A stretch of DNA of 64,000 nucleotides from Puccinia triticina (taxonomy: Eukaryota; Basidiomycota; Pucciniomycetes; Pucciniales; Pucciniaceae). Under the pieces are notes generated by a model. The model saw nothing but the letters and a program-made list of their open reading frames with translations. It was not told the origin of the DNA and did no database searches. Positions 1 through 10,439 of this stretch are shown in pieces. The stretch's first letter is position 1. Every line of letters starts with the position of its first letter. The stretch covers positions 6,324,001 to 6,388,000 of the forward strand of contig NC_070565.1 of assembly GCF_026914185.1 (NCBI RefSeq), in the 5' to 3' direction. A program made the translations under genes and the position numbers.

Positions 1-429
1 AATCCCCTGGTCAAAACCATTGCGGAAGCCTTGTAGCACATCTTCATACTCTGTCCAAAGGTCAGCTTTCTGGAGTGCTAATTCCCATGCTTCAACATTC
101 ATCTCACAGGCCACCGTTGTTGACCACCCACAACTGTTTGCTTCAATATTGCTTTGTTTGTTATCCACCTGTTGATCTGCTGTTTCCGCTCTTTGTTCCC
201 GGCTCTCTTTGGCCGCACTATTACCCAAAAATTTGTTCACAAAATACCATGTCAGATGACCTCCTTCCAATTATCTGGAGTTTCTTTGTCTTTTCCCTCC
301 CTCATGCGGAATGAATGACACCGCTAAGCCCTTGGCTTGATGATGAGGCATTATACAACTGGATTATATTGCAATTGTTGCATACTAAGTGGATAGAAGA
401 ATAGAAAAACAATCAAACAGTGAGGCTAA
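1..429. other. No gene recognised; flank of gag-like pseudogene
   Basis: No convincing coding frame or RNA gene is seen. The stretch lies immediately 3' of the minus-strand gag-like pseudogene and may be untranslated or long terminal repeat sequence of the same element, but no direct repeat of it was found elsewhere in the window. Confidence 0.3.
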
Positions 430-2241
430 CTAGTAGTTTCCGCCTTTACCATGCCCCTTGTTCCTTCCTCTCCCCCCGCTTCCACCTCCTCCGCCTCCCC
501 CGTGTCCGTTCCCCCCTTGTCCACCGCTTGACTCTCCTCAATCACAATACCCTCCGTTATCTCGTTTGTGATAAGCCGGATTCCACCTGCTTCATTTGTA
601 GCCTCCACCTTTCCCTTGTTGGTCCTTCGAGATGCTGTGACCTTTGGGTGGGTCCGATCCCGGTTTCGCTCCGGGTGCAGAGCCTCTAGTAGCATGTTGA
701 TGGGTTAACTGCAGGTGCAAAGGTACTTTGCTCGCTTGGTCTTCTTTCTTCGCTATTGGTTGACCGGTTGTTGGATCCCACAAGGCGCAACAACATCCGA
801 TTGCGTAGGGGTTGTTGTTGTATTCAGTCTCCCCAAATCGAATAGCTTTTGCGTGCATGTTAAGGGCGATCTCTGCCCGGAACACCGAAATATTAGCCAC
901 CAACAACCTCCCATCTGGCAATCGCACTCAATGAGTAAGCGCGTTGGTTCTGACGTGTATGTTGTATCTTAATGCCGTCATGAATCCGTGCTGCCCAATT
1001 ATCCCGTCCACATTTTTTCTATGTGCTATGAGCCATACCGCCAGGTTTGCGTGGGTTGGGATCTTGCTGATTGCGTTATAAAACCCTTGATGGTTCACGG
1101 ACCAATCTTGATAGGTCTGCGTATATTCGCTTGGGTATGGGTACCCGGTATATTGAAGCTTATCTCCGTTTGATTCTTCCGACTTGCTTCTCTTATCTGC
1201 GCAATACAAGATCGCCTTGTCTTGCCATTCTTGGTTAAATATCGTGAGGGGAAGTGGTGCCCTGAACGCCACTAGATTCCGTTCAAAGAAGGGTGTGAAC
1301 CCAAGTTCGTCGTTTGTCGGGATAGCTGAATCGTCAAATATCACCCCACCGTCCGGTTGTTGAGCACTTGAGATCATTTCATCATGGTCTCTTATTCTCG
1401 CGGAGCTTTGCAACGGGGGGATGGGGACCTTGAGCCTTGGTATGGAATGGGTTGTTGGTGGTGCTGGTTGTGCAACGGGGAGTGTTCCGGCCAGTCAATC
1501 TGTGACTGTGTGATCTTGCGGGGTCTCCATTGCACTGTTTGCTGGGTCGTCGACGACTGTCCCTCCTAAACTGGCGCAAATCTGGTAGAACATTAAGGCC
1601 TTGTTCTTCTTCCCGGCCGCCGCCGCTGTTTTGGCTTGTTTGATGATGTCCAACATTGCCCTCCTCAGCTCGATCTTTCCCCCATTTGTCTCCGCTTCTG
1701 CCGCTGCTTCGTCAGCGTCCACCGGGTCATCGACTACACGACACACGAGAATACATCAAGTCTAAGTTTGGTTCCTTGTTGGCATTCCTTGGTTGGCATT
1801 CCTGATTGGCATTCCTCCATGACCTTCCTAGTCGGCCGAGATTGCTTACCTGTTCCTTTTTGATGCCCGGGACTCCCGGTATCTCCTCCTGATTCCCCTT
1901 CCCCTTCTATCCACCTATCCATTGCCTACATCATCATCTCTTTCCGTCGGGCCAAGTTGATCTTCTGGGATCTTGGAGGTAGATCTGGTTGTAACCCTCC
2001 TCGCCGGTTCTTTTGGCGCGGTGACCTTCTTCGGCTTTTTCTGTGTCGCGCCTTTCTTGTTTGGTGGGTTGTTCCCTTGTCTCTCCGCCGTTGGTGTGTC
2101 CTCCAGATCTCCGGTTGCGCCTTGCACTTGGGTTGGTTCTGTCTCTCCATGTGCTGGGGCCTCCGCGTCTTGGTCCGGTCTTCCTCTCGCTGCCATGACC
2201 GCTGCTGATGTTTCTGCAATATTAAGTATAGAGTTAAACAT
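430..2241 (-). pseudogene. gag-like repeat protein, nonsense-riddled
   Basis: One long minus-strand reading frame runs from an ATG at 2239-2241 to a TAG at 430-432 but is cut by stops in the same frame: TGA at 1495-1497, 928-930, 592-594 and 538-540, and TAG at 1915-1917. Between the stops the translation is continuous: a lysine/threonine-rich acidic N-terminus, a helical stretch near 1500-1740, a central domain rich in Tyr/Trp (around 930-1330, with motif YTGYPYPSEYTQ), and a C-terminal Gly-rich basic tail (430-590) like a nucleic-acid-binding gag tail. I associate this architecture with multi-copy gag-like proteins of Puccinia repeats; this is from memory, not a search. An intron may lie between about 1734 and 1849 (GTAAGC donor) but its phase does not join cleanly. 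All four TGA codons could be CGA with one C-to-T change. No matching pol lies directly next to it. Confidence 0.6.
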
Positions 2242-2630
2242 TGTGTTAGTGTCCTAGTTCTCTGATATTGCTAATGGAAGATCTGGGCGAAATTTATCCC
2301 TGCGAGAATCGGCGGATCGAGTGACGGCGTCTAGGCTGAGGGTATTGGCGTGGCTACAGTGCCCCGCATCTCTTCTCGACTACCCCGCGCCTGCAAAAAT
2401 TTTTGACCCCCCATAACATTTTGACCATCAACCCTGTAACTCCATACAACACATTTTTGAGCTCTATGGAGCTTGTAGAAAAGGATTTTATATAGCACAT
2501 CCCTCTGGGATGTCTCCTTCAAAAGTTATCATTTTTTGGGTGGTCAAATTTGGAACACTTGCCTATACTATGGGTTTAAATGTATGTACTATGGGTTTAT
2601 AAAGTATGTTTTATGTGCTTAACGGAATTA
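2242..2630. other. Non-coding, nothing recognised
   Basis: Sequence upstream of the gag-like pseudogene ATG. No coding frame, tRNA or terminal repeat was recognised. Confidence 0.3.
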
Positions 2631-2927
2631 TTATGTATATAAAACACTGTAAACCATATGATTACGGCATTTGGCGAGTGCAATTGGTTGAGTTCTTGCC
2701 GGTGGGAATTGATCTTTGTCAGGATTGCAAAAAAATTGTTCATCAGCCTGTTCACCCTCATTGGAAATCTCAATAGGACAGCTTTGATTGGAATTCAATT
2801 TTTTCTTTTTGATCGTGTGGCCAACCTTCTTCCTCAGCATTGATTCACATTCGCGGCGGGCTCTTTGTGCTTTAGAAACTTTGCTAGCAGGCGCCATTGT
2901 GAGTTGTTTTTTTGAAGGTCTCTTCAT
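2631..2927 (-). CDS. Small basic hypothetical ORF (98 aa), doubtful
   Basis: An uninterrupted 98-codon frame starts at ATG 2925-2927. The N-terminal half is strongly basic with a run of lysines near residues 40-44 and could be a nuclear localisation signal. The second half is acidic, then proline-containing. No domain is recognised and the surrounding sequence is repeat-like and A/T-rich. It could be a transposon remnant or a chance frame. No function is proposed. Confidence 0.2.
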   Translation of the reverse strand: MKRPSKKQLTMAPASKVSKAQRARRECESMLRKKVGHTIKKKKLNSNQSCPIEISNEGEQADEQFFCNPDKDQFPPARTQPIALAKCRNHMVYSVLYT

Positions 2928-4254
2928 TTGCCAAAGCCAGGATGCCAGGAGACTTCACAACAACCATAATATGTACACTTATGTAATATATTCAAATATG
3001 TATTACAATGTATGTATAACATTTATTTCTCAGGCTAAAAGTGTCAGCCTCCTGCTAGCTTAGACAGCGCAGAGGACGACAAATCGCGCCCTAGCACAGC
3101 CTTGCTAATGGGTCGCGGGCCTCTTACGGGCTCTTCACCCCGCCTCTCCGAGTGAAGCGTCCAAGGAAAAGCCTTGGCTCACAAGCAGGGCCAACGCCGG
3201 CGCAAGAGTGAGTACATTCCTGTCTACCCTGAGGAATCATTTACAATGATTCCCAGGATTTGAGATTCCCTGAACCGTTAGGATGTCGAGTATCTTCGGG
3301 CCAACCACTAGTTGGCCACGCAAAACATGAGTATAAGTACAAGGAGCTTGTCCCCAAGGAAGAGCTCCCCAGATCAGTTACCACACCCAACTTTATTGTT
3401 GTATTCGACCGCTTACGCCGAACACAACGATTGGGGTTATTCTTGATCTTCTTTTCCTTTTTCATCCTTTCCACTCTTGACCCGACTCCCCGGTTTGACT
3501 AGGTAAGTCGGGCCTCTTCCTTTTCCCTCCTCTGTCCTAGAAAGGACTACCCTTCTTGTGAGCCTTCTCATAAAGGCTCCAGGTTGTATTCACTCAACCA
3601 GCCCCTTCTGAAGAAGGCGCGGCTTCCTCCTTGCGCCTGCGCGGCCAAGTCGAGCTCCAGCTCCCAGCTGTGACAGCTGAGAACAGCTCAAACCTTTGAT
3701 ATCTCGAAGGTTTCTATTCACGGCGGCGTCACTAAAGAGACCCGCCCTGACAAAAAGTTCTGACAGCTGTTGTACAGCATCATTTTCCCCTAGAAACATC
3801 AGCAATCATCAGAGAAAAGCCCCTGCCCCCAATTTTTATTTTTTGGATTTTTCCCCCCAAAAATTTGGAACAGCCCTGTAGGGGTAGTCAATAAGAGGTG
3901 CGGGGCACTGTACTGTTTCTAGCCGGTACCGGTTGGCCTCTGCCTAACTAGGTTTGCATCTTCCGGCTGCGCACCCGGGCTGCGAGGCGCGCAGGGGTTT
4001 GTCCCGGCGCGCCCACACGCAGCCCGTCGTCTACTCTACTGCCGTGTCTTGGACTCGGCCCACCTCCCGTTTCACTCCCGGTAAGCTACCAGGAAATCCG
4101 CCAAATTAGACCCACAGTAGCACACCCCTTTCTTGGGGTGTGCCAATGCCGTGAAGCCCATCAGTTGCTATTCAGAGTGCTTTATGGCCTCTGTAAAATT
4201 TTGGGGGGCTTTAGGTGCCCCAGTGTGGAGGTATAAATTTTTCTTTATTTTCCA
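2928..4254. other. Repeat-like non-coding region
   Basis: Contains a direct-initiator-like stretch (tgagtataagtacaagg near 3328) and C/T-rich tracts reminiscent of an LTR promoter, but no paired terminal repeat could be found. Short frames at 3260-3502 and 3590-3805 have no recognisable product. Confidence 0.25.
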
Positions 4255-4445
4255 TCATTTTTTGTGAAATTAAAATTCTGACTCCCATTCTGGAGAGTAA
4301 AATTAATTTTCCAACTCCCAAAATGCGCGCGGGTCAAAATTTGGTCCCGAGGACCGGGGACAGACGTCCAGAGGCGGTCCGCGCAACGTAAACGACTTTT
4401 GGGAGTCAATTTATTAATTCTTGAGAGTTGATTTTTCAACTCCCA
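4255..4445. repeat. Fold-back element with GGGAGT/ACTCCC arms
   Basis: The left arm (about 4270-4325) and right arm (about 4395-4445) are imperfect inverted copies. Each carries ACTCCC or GGGAGT words and an AATTAAT core, and they flank a GC-rich centre. It looks like a decayed fold-back MITE. No target duplication was identified. Confidence 0.4.
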
Positions 4446-4663
4446 GGGAAATTAGGAACATCAATTTTGTTCAGAAATTCTTCTGGCAAAGCCTTTTCCA
4501 AAGAATAAGTCATTTGATCCATAGCAGTTGAGATATGGAGTTCCAAGGGCATTTATCTGAGACACTGCTTGTTGATTGCTTTGACATATTTATTCAGAGG
4601 CGTAATGATAGCCCGCGCTTTATAGTATTCAGTCAGAAAATTCTCTGCAAACGGCCGTCGTGC

Positions 4664-5372
4664 CAACACCGCAACAGCTGCGCTTCGCTGACAAAAACAC
4701 CACAATAGCGCAGCGAAGCGGCCATCAGCTGTTCCTGGAGCCAAACAGTGATAGCGCCAACGGCCGGGCGCTGTTTTCAGCGCCAGCGCAGCGAACTTTC
4801 CGCTGAGCGTAAATTGGCCTGCGCAAAGCGCAGCGACAGCGGGACAGCGACTGGACCCGCTTTTAGCGTATTTGTGCTGAAATAGCGTGGATAGCGCACT
4901 GCGCCGCTGCGCTTTTGGCTGCAAAAGTAGCAAAATTACACTAAGAATAGCGCTACCAGTGCAGTGTGCCGCAGCCGTATTGGCAGCTGAGTTACTTTTT
5001 TTGCCAAGAATGGAGTCCAGAGCGCAGAAAACCCTGCGCTTTTGTGCGCTGAAGAGTGGGGATCAGCAGAAATTTCCAATTTTCAGCGCTCAGCGCAGCA
5101 TTTTTCCGCTGTTTCAGCGTTCAGCGCGCACAGCGACCAATTATCGCTGTTTCAGCGGTTTTCCCGCTTTTTAGCGCCCAGCGCAGCGGTTTTCCGCTAT
5201 TTCAGTGGCCAGCGCAGCAAAATACCGCTGAAATCTTCACATTTTTCCTTGAAGATGAATCGGTGAAAAGCGCAGCGGGCCGCCCGCTGCTAAAAGTGTA
5301 GCGTAGCGCGGCAAGAAGCGCTGCGCTTTTGCTACGCTTCCCGCTGTGCTCAGCGCACCTGTTGCGGTATTG
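4664..5372. repeat. GCGCTA-word element, copy 1 (TIR, MITE-like)
   Basis: About 700 bp made almost entirely of variants of the word CAGCGCAGCG and its complement. The ends are inverted: left CAACACCGCAACAGCTGCGC at 4664 and right the complement of CAATACCGCAACAGGTGCGC ending at 5372. The internal vocabulary matches the copies at 8547 and 41307. There is no protein coding capacity; the open frames here are by-products of the repetitive composition. The end sequence CAACAG and subterminal word repetition suggest a hAT-type non-autonomous element. Confidence 0.6.
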
Positions 5373-5478
5373 AGACTTGTGCCGTAGTCAATTCACCGTA
5401 GATGAACTTGATAATATCTGAGCTGAGTGATTGGATTGATGTATCTCGCAACAATGTCCTAAATCGCAATGGAACATG

Positions 5479-6300
5479 TTACACAAGTTTTTTCTGGATT
5501 GTACCTTTGCCTCCATTAAGTTGCCATTTATTGAACTGAACCACACCAGTTTCAGAAGACGCTGAGCCTGAGCCTAAAAGCCAAACATTGCAGCGCAGGT
5601 GGTATTTTGTTATTTTGTCCCAGAGCGGTGACTTCAACATGCAAAGCTTTGCTTGTGAGAACATTTCGCCCATCTTGACGACAGGCAGAGTATGTTGAGA
5701 ATCACCACCGAATACAACCTTGATGCTTCCAAATGGAATGTCGCGGTTTTTCAGGTCCCGGAATGATCTGTTGACTGCTTCAACCAATAATTTGTTTTGC
5801 AAAGAGATTTTGTCCCAGATTATGATGTCTGACTCAGACAGTTCTTGTTGAAGCGCTGACTGAGGCTCCCAAGCACAAATTGAAATAGACTCAGAATTGA
5901 CCTTCAGAGTTATTTTGAACTTAGCATGAGCAGTAGTGGTGTTGTGTAAAACAGAGATGCAATCCCTGAAGAGGCCACCGCAGCGAGTTTCAGACCTTTG
6001 TTTGTAAAGTAATCAATCAAAGCATTCATGAAAAAGTTTTTCCCTGTGCCGCCAGGTCCATCAATATGTGCAAGCCAGACACACTTCTTTCAAATGATCT
6101 GGTAATATCATCAACAATTTGGCACTTTTTGGGGGTGATTTTTTTGTAATTGTCCTGATACCGTTCAAGTGGATTACATTTAGTCATTGTCTCAGACAAC
6201 AGAAATTGTTCAAATTGAGTGAACAAGTTCTGGTCAGGAAATGTAAAACCAACGAGCATTGCCATCCAAGGTACCAGAGCTGAGTTGTTGGTGGTATGAA
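5479..6300 (-). pseudogene. Helitron-type PIF1-like helicase fragment
   Basis: Minus-strand translation gives, in order: a Walker A-like stretch near 6030-6040 (AAQGKT, where family members normally have GxGKT), a conserved block with HAKFKI near 5920 (the Helitron helicase motif AHxxFKIP), a Walker B-like IIIWDK near 5820, and GGDSQHTLPVV near 5690-5720 (motif III-like, normally GGDxxQxxPV). These motifs are established markers of the Rep/Hel protein of Helitron rolling-circle transposons. The frame is broken near 6028 and again near 5950, so the fragment is not functional. The Rep (HUH) endonuclease domain and the helicase C-terminus are absent from this window. Copy 1 of the GCGCTA-word element abuts its 3' side. 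Confidence 0.8.
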
Positions 6301-6505
6301 AGAGAGTGCTGCATTGGCAATTGAGGAGATCATCATGATGTTTGAGGTAGAAGGAGTGAGTTTACGGTTTCAGATGAGGCGGAGAACATCAAAAAAATGT
6401 AACAAAGCGGAAAAGGCATTAGTTTCACGGGCATTGCCATCCAAGTTACCAGGGCTGAGTTGTCCGTGATATGAAGAAGAGCACTATGTTGGCAATTGAG
6501 GTGAT
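6256..6505. repeat. Imperfect local duplication, about 175-bp period
   Basis: The stretch 6256-6335 (from gagcattgccatccaag) is repeated with changes at 6430-6505. The first copy belongs to the Helitron helicase fragment, so this is a duplication within the decaying element. Confidence 0.5.
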
Positions 6506-8330
6506 GTTTGAGACCCTGGCAGATTTATGTGGTGCATTTTTTGTGGAGGCAGAGGGAAAGGAGGACTACTATATATAACAGGTGGAATGGTGTAGTACAG
6601 GTAGTGTGTCCAAACAAGGGCAAAGTGCAACGGGGAGGTTCCAGTTTCAGATGAGTTGGAGAACAAAGAAATATTTGTAAAAAAGAACAAGTGCTTTGTG
6701 CAGGTGGAGAGGTCAAAAGTTATAAATAGAGGGTGTCAAAGAGCGGAGGAGTCTCCAGGCGCCCAAGTTTCAGACTCATTGCGGCACTGGCAGCCTTTGA
6801 TGGGGAAATGCTGGATTTTTTTTTCAGGAAGTGAGAAATCTCTGTAGGAGATTTGGATTGACCTCTTCATTGCAATTGCTTTTCCAAGGCTATGTCTGGT
6901 AAAAAACAATTGAATGCATAAACACAGATCAGAAGGTTTGTTTATGAGATCCTTGTGTAAAAGGGAATTCAACAGGGGGGCTCAATTGGGCTTCTTCACT
7001 TGTTGTTGAATGTGGCTTCACACATCCAGACAATCAGGTTTTAAGGACTTTATCAGCAATTTTTAACAAATCTAGCAAGATTTACAGGACTGGGTTTCCC
7101 CATAAAATCAGAGCAACTTCATCAGTTTTTAAACATTTGTTTATAAAGGCCTTGAAATTAGCTCTAAAGTTTTATTTTTATCCTCTTGTGAACCCCCCTT
7201 TGTGTTGGCCCAGAAGAAGCTGGAGGAGCAGATGTTCCTTGTGCAAATTTGAGGAGGCAGAGCCTGGAATTAACACTGCAATACATACAATTCATGGAGC
7301 ATATATGGTAAATGTTTTTGATTGAAGATGCATACCATAGCCTACTTTGAGCAGGTGGCTTAAGGGTTATGGTGATGTAGCTGGTATGTAAGTGTTGTAA
7401 TCAGGTTGTAATTTGTATGTAAGGGTGTAAAACCACAATATAGAGTGGGGCTAATACTGTAGAGTGAGCAAGTGTTGTACTGTCATGGGGTAAGCTGAGT
7501 GCAAGTGGTTCGCTGAGAGAAATTACAACTGGGGGGAGGAGAGCCTCCTTAAATAGACAAGAGTGAGGAATTTTAGCTCCAGGGGAACAAGAGAATGAGG
7601 GATTTCAGCTGGTGGGTGACAAGTCACATAATTTCAGCTCCGGTCTCTTTGGTGACATGGAGTTGATAGGGTTTTGAGTTCATGCTGTAGCGGCTTGGAT
7701 AGCGGCCAGGGGAAATTGGGCCACACTATAGCTTAAAAAGCCAGTGGGAATAAACCACACCTCAACACTGAATAGCAGAGGGGCTAGCTCCCTTACAAAT
7801 GTAAGGGGACGCGGTGATAACTCGAGCCAGGTGCCGTAGCTTCCAATAAGGAAAGGTTATTTTCTAGGTTACAGGTGTGATAACAATCACCTGTACCTAG
7901 AAAATACACAAGTAGAGGTCAGAGAGCTGTAAAAGGAAGAAAAGGTTAGTTTGAAAACCCCCTCACTTTGATTTGTAGTAAGGTGCACGGGTTTGTATGG
8001 TAATAATCTTGGGGGAAAGATCTTTCCAGAGGAAAGATTCCCCCCTTTTATATTACAGGGATCAGCTCCTCCTTTGAGTCAAGGCCCTGAGGGATCCTTA
8101 ACTCCAAGGAAAGTGAGAAATCCACGGAATTCAAATGAGGGATTTACATAAATAATTATGTAATCCCTCATTTGTGTATACATTATTCTTAATCAGGATA
8201 AATACATAGAGAGATAAGAGTATCTCTCTCTGTATGGACTATATGTAATAAATGTGAAATAAAGTTAATTACATACTCAAAAGAGTGTAAAATATGTAGT
8301 TTAATACATAATAATTGTACATGGAAATAA
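6506..8330. other. Non-coding, transposon-derived or unknown
   Basis: No frame in this interval has recognisable protein features. The sequence becomes A/T-rich toward 8100-8330. It may be residual Helitron body, but I see no terminal CTRR hairpin to prove it. Confidence 0.3.
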
Positions 8331-8339
8331 AACGTACAT

Positions 8340-8450
8340 TATTAATGTAATTACAGGGAATTAAACTCATGACTTCATGTACATGAGTCAATTACTAATG
8401 CAGTCTTTAACCATTAGGTTATGAGACATGTACTTTACAGTTGTAGACAC
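8340..8450 (-). repeat. tRNA-derived SINE-like head
   Basis: The minus strand carries an A-box-like stretch (taacctaatggttaaagac) and, about 45 bp later, a B-box-like gagtttaattcc, with spacing close to that of a tRNA gene. Relative to the Pol III B box GGTTCRANTCC there are several mismatches, mainly C-to-T. It resembles a decayed tRNA-derived SINE or tRNA pseudogene rather than a functional tRNA, because no clean acceptor stem is visible. Confidence 0.35.
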
Positions 8451-8546
8451 ATGGGCTTAGTGTCTCAGTTTCTGACACATAAGGTAATGATGTCATACAA
8501 GGGAAGGCTAGCCTGGGCTGTCAAATGATGTCATGGTCACATGCTG

Positions 8547-8972
8547 CAACAGTGTGCCGCTACGCTTAACTACGCTATTTTAGCCCTAATGTTTAAAGTA
8601 GCAGCAAAAAGTGCCGGAATTTTTTGAATAGTGTTAGCGCCGCTACGCTGAGCTGATTTTCAGCGGCGCTAACAGCATGCCAATTTTTGTTTAGCTTTAG
8701 CGCCCCGCTACGCTACGCTACGTTGCAATAAGGCGCTTTTAGCGGAAAAAAGACCTTTTTTGCCGCAAAAAGCGCTGTAGCGCAGGATAGCGCGCGCTCT
8801 TTTGCGCCCTGCGTGCTTAGCGTTAGCGCAATTGCGCGCATCTGCGCTAACGCTACGCTAAAAGCTAAAATAGCTTTGCACCCTGTGTGTGTAGCGTTAG
8901 CGCAGATGCGCACAATTGCACTAAGGCTACACTAGAAAAATAGTGCATTTGTGCTGTGCTACGCTACAGTTG
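8547..8972. repeat. GCGCTA-word element, copy 2
   Basis: Begins CAACAGTGTGCCGCTACGCT and is collinear with the copy at 41307-41779 through most of its length. Shared landmarks include the block tttagcggaaaaaa, gcgccctgcgtgcttagcg and gctaaaatagctttgcaccc. It is built from reiterated forms of AGCGTAGCGC in both orientations. The right end (CAGTTG at 8967-8972) is less well conserved and no target duplication is obvious. Confidence 0.7.
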
Positions 8973-9528
8973 CAAGGGGTATATTACTGTATGACCTCGC
9001 CCGCAAAATCAGATCTGAGACGCAAGCCAAATGAATCCCATGCATATGGGCTTAATACAACATGTAAATGATAGTTTTGGGCATTTTGGAGGCTGTAGAT
9101 TCTAGTTCTATCCAGGCTAAGGTTTCTGACCAGTTTGGTAACCCTGTTCTTGTTCATACTACCACTTCTATATCTCATAAAACCTTCCAAAATACCTCAT
9201 TATTACTTCATATTCAGATTCTAAACCCCATTTTACCCCTAGTCACCCACTCATTTCACCTAGGATTTCCAAATGGATCAGAAGTTATTGGCATTCATAG
9301 TTTTGGCAGGTATTTTCTTCATACATGTCCTTAGCTTTATTACATACATCATTCATTAGTATCATAGCTACATAGGGCTGCAGATTATACATAGTTTCAT
9401 TACACATTTTTCCCTTGATATGATATCAGCAGTACATTCCTTCATGGTTCCTGTAGCTATTACCAAATGCTCATATTCATTATGTACACTTCTTGGAACT
9501 CATGTCCGTTACTTCTGTTCATCATTAA

Positions 9529-9725
9529 GGGTGTTCAAAGTTGAAATCATAAAATTTTCAATGCATAAAATCATAAAATCATAAAACTTTCAAGTGATGA
9601 TTTCATATGTACCATTCTAGATTTGTTGCTCTAATTTGAGTGCTTGGGTGCAACATATTTTTTTCAGCTTAGAATTTTATGATTTTATGGTGTTATGATT
9701 TTATGCAAGTCAACTTTGAACACCC
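9529..9725. mobile_element. MITE with GGGTGTTCAAAG inverted ends, TSD TAA
   Basis: The left end GGGTGTTCAAAGTTGA and right end (its complement) enclose an A/T-rich 197-bp body containing repeated ATAAAATCATAAAA words. The flanks carry a 3-bp direct repeat, TAA at 9526-9528 and TAA at 9726-9728. A 3-bp TAA duplication with GG-initial terminal inverted repeats is typical of PIF/Harbinger (Tourist-like) MITEs. Confidence 0.7.
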
Positions 9726-9729
9726 TAAT

Positions 9730-10439
9730 TACTTCATCTTCTACATAGTTACCTTTCATGTACACTCCTTTGTCATTGCACCTTCATCATTACTGCTCAT
9801 CTTCAGATATTGTTACTATGTGCTCATCATGTATTACCCGCCCTGTAGCACTCCTCACATATATAAACACCCCTCTAGATGTTGTATCCCCATCATGCAC
9901 TTTCTACTACATCCCCTCTGTAGCACCTTTTACACCTCACTTAGATGAACTTTCATCACCATAGAAATATATCCCCCAGCATATATCTCTTTACCTTTAC
10001 CTCAGAGCCTTGACCCATCCCCAGTGTCTCAAAGAGCTTCTGCCTTTTCCCCCCCATCTCACTTCTCCTCTCTCACTCAGTAAGATTGATACACCTCAAA
10101 CTCATAAAGTGTTAAAGTCATCTCAGTCAAAGATAATCATCAGCCACACCCTTTTCTTTTTCTTAGTGTAACCCTCTCTCCATCAACATTAGTCAAGAAG
10201 GCAGCCTCACCAGCACCTGTAGCCTCTTCTACATTATTAGTAGTGTAGTTGACTATTTCCCCTCGCAGCTCTTTCCTGATCTTTCAGGAGTTCCACAGCG
10301 GATCAAGGCTGAAAAGGCCGGGCAGACTTTTCAAGAAATGGAGGTGCTCAGGAATAGACGGAGTAGTCTTTTAGTATTGGTGCTAGTCAAAATTTAAACA
10401 GAAATGAAATCGACCCCCGATGTTTCATCTCTTGCTCCA
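9730..10439. other. Region upstream of Ty3/gypsy protease, gag not recognised
   Basis: C/T-rich sequence leading into the chromovirus pol fragment. A gag gene and a 5' LTR would be expected here but no CCHC knuckle or copy of the 3' LTR was found, so the 5' part of the element is either missing or too decayed to recognise. Confidence 0.3.

Noticed and set aside
4553..5301. Several overlapping open frames of 74-126 codons on both strands
   Set aside because: They arise from the CAGCGCAGCG word composition of the repeat element; translations are periodic and without protein character.
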